Positions 59,701 to 64,000 of a DNA stretch of 64,000 nucleotides are shown here, in pieces. Source of the DNA: Atopsyche davidsoni (Eukaryota > Arthropoda > Insecta > Trichoptera > Hydrobiosidae); NCBI GenBank assembly GCA_022113835.1, contig JAILWY010000024.1, positions 5,646,501 through 5,710,500 on the forward strand. Direction: 5' to 3'. The position numbers and the translations under genes are program-made. The notes below the pieces were generated by a model that saw only the letters and a program-made list of their open reading frames with translations, did no database searches and had not been told where the DNA came from. Positions within the stretch are counted from its first letter, which is position 1. Every line of letters starts with the position of its first letter.

Positions 59701-59764
59701 CAAATTTTTAATTATTTAATATACGAGGTGAAAGCACCCTGTATATCTCAGACTGGTTTGAAAA

Positions 59765-59800
59765 CACTCGAGAGCTCCGCGGTTCGATCCCCGCTCGAAC
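59765..59800 (+). repeat. Isolated RNA polymerase III B-box
   Basis: GGTTCGATCCCCGC is a good B box inside a pairable arm (GAG...CTC). No A box at the right distance upstream and no cloverleaf. Probably a tRNA or SINE relic. Confidence 0.3.
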
Positions 59801-59992
59801 TTTTCATTTTGGTCGAAGCGTGCCGATACGACTATTGAATTTTTATTTTTATTTTTATTAGTAATCATGTTCAAAAAAACTACCAACATACATTAAAACC
59901 CGACCCTGTGTGTGTAGAAGCCTTATAAAAGCAACCGAAGGGAGTTTACGAATATATATGTATTAATTATATCAAAGGGAGCAGGAATAAAA

Positions 59993-60011
59993 TAGGTTAG
60001 GTTAGGTCAGG
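59993..60011 (+). repeat. Short (TTAGG)n tract
   Basis: Three TTAGG units (TAGGTTAGGTTAGGTCAGG), about 50 bp from the SINE copy starting at 60062. See also 45227. Confidence 0.5.
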
Positions 60012-60061
60012 GGAGGCCAACCCAAATCATTTTGCGAGTAAAAAGTGAAACTATAAGTATT

Positions 60062-60245
60062 TTTACTAATATGATTAGGCACATTAGTTCATACATAGAA
60101 GATGATTTAAAGAAACTCTCAAGAAAAATATCATCGTGATTTGTGCGGGATTTGAACCCACATCCCCTGGCTTATATAGCCGGTGTACTAACCCTTGTAC
60201 TAACTAATCACTTCCGTTTATCGAGAGTTTTTAACAATCATACTC
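60062..60245 (-). repeat. tRNA-related SINE (family 1), copy C, longest
   Basis: The most complete copy. On the minus strand it runs from 'tatgattgttaaaaactctcgataaacggaagtg' through the B box (GGGTTCAAATCCC, one base changed in the flanking arm) to 'gcctaatcatattagta'. Comparing it with copies at 12058 and 18750 defines a unit of about 180 bp. Confidence 0.75.
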
Positions 60246-60361
60246 TAACAATGACTGGAGTCACTGGACTTTTTGAACAAAGTAACAAGTGAAGCGATTT
60301 TAGTCCCATCTGGATATTATTTTTAAAATCTATTAATTTAGCCAAGACGCGCACCATCATA

Positions 60362-60530
60362 TACGTATGTCTATTTTTTGGATGGAACGTCAATCAGATG
60401 CGTATTTATTACCCATTACGGGTTTATTATATTATTACTAATACGATTAGGCACGTTAGTTCACACATAGAAGATGATTCAAAGAAACGCATCTGATTGA
60501 CGCCCAATCCAAAAAATAGACATACGAATA
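60362..60530. mobile_element. Foldback with 42-bp arms around a SINE piece
   Basis: Arms at about 60362-60404 and 60487-60530 are inverted copies (core 'tgtctattttttggat...cgtcaatcagatgcg') with only a few differences. Inside lies a truncated SINE family 1 tail (60416-60485) that stops exactly where the right arm starts ('aaagaaac|gcatctgatt'). The arm sequence, with 'gggtaataaatacgcatctgattgac', is shared with 35713-35740, next to another SINE tail. The SINE tail and this arm therefore travel together. Confidence 0.6.
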
Positions 60531-60739
60531 AATATAGGTATAAATATGGTTACTCCTGGGTTAGGTACTACACGTAGAAGTGAGTGTTCTTTCAATTCTT
60601 GATATTTATATTTGTGTACTTATGTAAGGTATTAGACGTAGTATACAGCGTTTTTTTTTTTTTTTGTGAAATATCTTTCGTCGGTTGCTTTTTTTCTGAA
60701 TATGGACGGTAAGGCTTTTATTTTTTTTATAGTTTAGTG

Positions 60740-61025
60740 TTCCGTGATTACTGGCGCGTGTGCTTGACCGTCTCCCCTGCTAGCCAGTCGTCACATCCTG
60801 TCCCAAGGACAAGGCGACCGTCGTATGCAGCCGACCACTGCAGTCTAGTCAGCCCCCACCGAACTGACAAAACACCACAAATAACCTGGTATCAGAATCG
60901 AATCTTAGTAGTCTTGGGTATTGTGCTGTATTTCTTGAAATTAAGTTACCTTGAAGATGGACCCAGTGTCGGGACCAAAGCGTCGGAAGATTTGAAAACC
61001 TATGAGCATAATAAAAAATAAACAT
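60740..61025 (+). repeat. Transposon-like block with TTGAAGATGG motif
   Basis: 60951-60985 reads TTGAAGATGGACCCAGTGTC, then GGGACCAAAGCGTCGG. It folds as TGGACCC/GGGACCA and matches the CTGAWGATG, stem, GAAACGTC consensus with changes in the GAAAC. The frame 60737-61021 through it (MFRDYWRVCLTVSPASQSSH) is not recognised. 'aataaaaaataaacattatt' follows at 61010 as an A-rich tail. Probably a Penelope-like end. Confidence 0.4.
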
Positions 61026-61263
61026 TATTAACTGTCGCCAAGTTCACAGGGACGAGAATCTTCAAAAACCCTGTCAAGAATATACGATCAGTGTTGAAAA
61101 ACACGACACTAGACTATCAAAGGACTTCTTCGCAGTGAATATTCACAAATGCACTAACCGGCAATACAACCTGATCCCTTTTCTCGAAACCTTTAAAAAA
61201 ATATTTAATGTAAAATAATTTTTCAATAAATATGTATTATTATTTTTTAAATTGCTGTCGCTC

Positions 61264-61800
61264 TTAAGGGTCTAGGTCCCATAATCGAGTTTTTTTGATC
61301 ATTTTCTAGTCCGTTTTGCGAAAAAATGACTGCACCAATCAAAAATATTTAAATGCAAAAAGTTTGATACATCTCTTTTTCCGAACACAATTTATTTTTA
61401 TTTCTTATAAATTTACTATTAATATGATAAATATGTGTTTTTCCGATTGAAGTGTAGGAATTTGGAGATTCGTCCGGTACATTTTCCAAGAATCCTAAAC
61501 ATTTAATAGTCATTTTTTCAATTGGAATTATAAGATTTAATATAAATCATGTGCGTCTTATTAATTTAAAAATTTAAAAAAAAAAAATCTTAAACAAACT
61601 TTGGTTTTGAAAAGTCGTCATTTTATCAAATTTTTAAACATCTTCAAGATTTTATTTTACCCTGAAAATGGACGTTAATTAAATAATAAAAAATTGATAA
61701 ATATAATTAATAGTTTTTTCAATACTCTGTAAAAAAATCAATTTTCAATGTAGAAAAATAAAGTGACAATTAAATTAATTAAATGACACGATTTCGCCTG
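61264..61800. mobile_element. piggyBac-like MITE, copy 2, 3'-truncated
   Basis: Begins with TTAA (61264-61267) and GGGTCTAGGTCCCATAATCG. It follows copy 1 (43143) closely to 'gacacgatttcgcc' at about 61797, then departs. The right end with GACCC-TTAA is missing, so this copy is truncated or chimeric and could not move. Confidence 0.65.
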
Positions 61801-61954
61801 GAAATGGACTGACTCTGGTCCGGTTGGACACCAGAGGCAATTAAAAGGCTGAAAGCAACTGCCTTAACTGATAAAAGGTTGTTTTTTAATCATTCTTCAA
61901 TTTCGTAAACATAGGGTTTAGCTTTGTTTAGCCAACGTGAAGTAGTATCGCTAC

Positions 61955-62030
61955 ATGCGGGACCGGAAGTCTCCCATCGCCCACTTCCGGCCGGCTCCCT
62001 CACGCCATTTTACAATCCGAAAAGATTCCC
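61955..62030. promoter_or_regulatory. Paired ETS/GABP-like sites in a CpG-rich patch
   Basis: CCGGAAGT (61963-61970) and its inverse ACTTCCGG (61983-61990) are 12 bp apart and are followed by CCGGCTCCCTCACGCCATTTT, whose reverse (AAAATGGCG) is YY1-like. This is the composition of a TATA-less insect housekeeping promoter. No exon could be attached within the remaining 2 kb on either strand. Confidence 0.35.
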
Positions 62031-62049
62031 ATAAGACGGGTCATTTTGC

Positions 62050-64000
62050 ATTTTATTGTGTACACATTAAATAAAACTGTGTAAATTTATATGCCTACAG
62101 TGCTTTTTAAACTATAAAAAAAATCTTTATATGCATATAATTATGATTTTTCACGCAAAGAATCTGACCAATGAGATCTGAGCAAATTGACATATTCTTG
62201 AGTCAGCATTACTCATTCTATTAAATGAGTTTAATTGGTTTGCCTTTATATATATATAAAGTCCATATTTTTTTCCAAATACACGTACATACAAACTGAA
62301 TTAAAAATAATTTTTCGCTTCGTTTGAATGAATATTTTTCACAATTTATCTTGGTTTAAACTTTTATTCAAGAGCACCACTATTAACGGAAAACACTTGT
62401 TGGTTATATGGTTAATGTGAGGTGCGAGCCACAGGTTGGGGTGTTGTTTGCATAGCTTTATTGGTTGCTAAAAACAAACGTTTAAATCTCCCAGTGGAGG
62501 TCAGAGAGCCACCATCTTTAATATCAAGGCTAAATCTTTAAATCACCATTCAAAACATATAATTATTTCAGCTTCATTTAGTGTCGAAAATAAAAAATAA
62601 ATAAATGAAATTCATATCAAACGAGTGACCAAATAAAGGTCATTTAACGTTACATGTTATAAAGCAGGGAAAATTATTTATTATTTGTAATAAATACTCG
62701 GTTAGGGGATGTTTAGTTATTTTTTGTTCTTCGGTGCACTTGACATCAAATTTCACTGAAACCGATATAATAATACAGTTATAACTTCTCCGTTAACGTA
62801 AAATAAAGAAAACAACAAATTATTACATATTTTATGTTCTGCACATATTCAATTTTCTTTTATTTTTGTCATATTCAATACATATATAGTAAAAATATAA
62901 ATAATGGTTTTTAAAACGTCCAATCCGTGAAGAATATTAAAAGTTAATACAGAACCTTACAAAATTATATTTGTTTATTTTCAAGCTCTACTCAACACAA
63001 TGAAATATAAAAGCAAAAAAATAATTAAATAGACTATAAATGCCATTTTATATTGTTATTTTAATCAACATATTTAATTTCCCCAGATTTTCAATTAATC
63101 TGTTGAAAGCTCACTGCGACAACTTTCTTTTGAGTTTGATCAGTCGGAAAATATAATTTATATTTAGCATCCCTAAAAAAATTATTTATTATTTTTTAAT
63201 TTATTTTTATAAAGGGTACGCTTGAGTCGATCAATTTATATGAATTTTAACCGAGTTGCAAAGTCTGTTGTTGTTAAAGCGGCTTATTTTACCATCCAAC
63301 ATTGCCGATGGTAGTTACAAAATATAAATAAACTAACACGTAATATTTCAATTTGGTAAGAGGAAAAATAAATTATTGAATTTTTTTTTTATATTGAGGA
63401 GTAGCGAGAATTACAAAAATGGACTGGACGTGTATTTTATTTTGACTGAATCTCAAAATATTAATCATTTTATATAAATATATACACACACACACAAATA
63501 GTATATACATATTGTATTTAATGCAGTTGCATTGGACATTCGATGATTGCTAGATAAAAATAATGTATATAATATAAGGAAATAATAATAATGATTTATT
63601 ATTATATATTATGACCATGATAGTTTCAACATCAAACTAATGAATATGTACAAAATTTGTGCAATAAAAAATATGCATTGTAAAATTAATATTGAATATA
63701 AATATCTGAGATTATTAGTTAAATCTACACAAAATAAAAAAATAAATATTTATAATAATAATTACAACCTATGTCACATATGAGGGGACAATATAATTTA
63801 GGCGCTAGTTTTACGTTTATATGTTTTACTTAACTATTGTTGTACAATAATCAATCATATACAAAATAATCATTTATGAGGTACTAACAAACGAAACATA
63901 GATTTAAAAAAAAATTATATAACATATTTCATTATAAACCTTTAAAATTAATGTGTAAAAGTAATAAGATAGAGTAACAACTCTACTTCATAGCAGTTCT
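62050..64000. other. AT-rich DNA, no gene seen
   Basis: Very AT-rich to the right edge, with small microsatellite runs (TA near 62250; CA near 63485; TAA near 63585). No coding frame, splice pair or structured repeat. 62400-62520 is slightly less AT-rich without features. Confidence 0.45.

Noticed and set aside
59344..59838. 119-residue minus and 94-residue plus frames
   Set aside because: Overlapping frames on both strands in a GC-rich patch with no recognisable motif; treated as shadow frames.

Overview
This window looks like arthropod, most likely insect, nuclear DNA. It is AT-rich throughout. Coding sequence is sparse and interrupted by GT-AG introns. Polyadenylation signals are AATAAA. 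There are short interstitial (TTAGG)n tracts, the ancestral insect telomere unit. It is full of decayed LINEs, tRNA-related SINEs, Penelope-like fragments, piggyBac-like MITEs and minisatellites. I see no operons, bacterial genes, rRNA or functional tRNA genes, and no CRISPR. I cannot name the species; a hemipteran-like genome would fit, but that is a guess.

The one gene I can assemble with confidence is on the minus strand at the left end. Three exons (16069-15245, 10069-9948, 7422-7240) join in phase and encode the first 372 residues of a single-pass type II membrane protein. It has a low-complexity Ser/Pro/Asn-rich cytoplasmic region of about 290 residues, a basic stop, one membrane segment, and then a Thr/Ser/Pro-rich extracellular stalk. 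The gene runs off the left edge, so its ectodomain, and therefore its identity, is not in the window. A non-coding exon with good splice sites on both sides (33035-32957) and a GC-rich block ending in a strong splice donor (about 52375-52112) are candidate 5' UTR exons of the same gene. If so, its first introns span 36 kb or more.

Layout. 1-7.2 kb: downstream intron with two small plus-strand coding-like fragments. 7.2-16 kb: the coding exons, with a 0.9 kb higher-order minisatellite and a miRNA-like hairpin in the intervening intron. 16-33 kb: intron or intergenic DNA with a plus-strand terminal-exon candidate (18.4-18.7 kb), LINE and SINE copies, a G-rich tract and several tandem duplications. 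33-51 kb: mostly empty AT-rich DNA with a Penelope-like foldback, a piggyBac-like MITE and telomere-like repeats. 51-62 kb: CpG-rich promoter-like patches mixed with a Jockey-type LINE remnant, a 1.4 kb satellite, SINEs and a second MITE copy. 62-64 kb: AT-rich and featureless.

The most unusual signals are a dispersed motif with a hammerhead-ribozyme-like architecture (a stem followed by GAAAC and a palindromic CCGG or ACGT block) at seven or eight places, the 51-52 bp E-box minisatellite with 5-mer higher-order structure, the 24-bp-arm hairpin next to the main coding exon, and the nested inverted arrangements of SINE pieces within Penelope-like arms. Identities, ages and expression could not be tested here; all calls come from reading the sequence.
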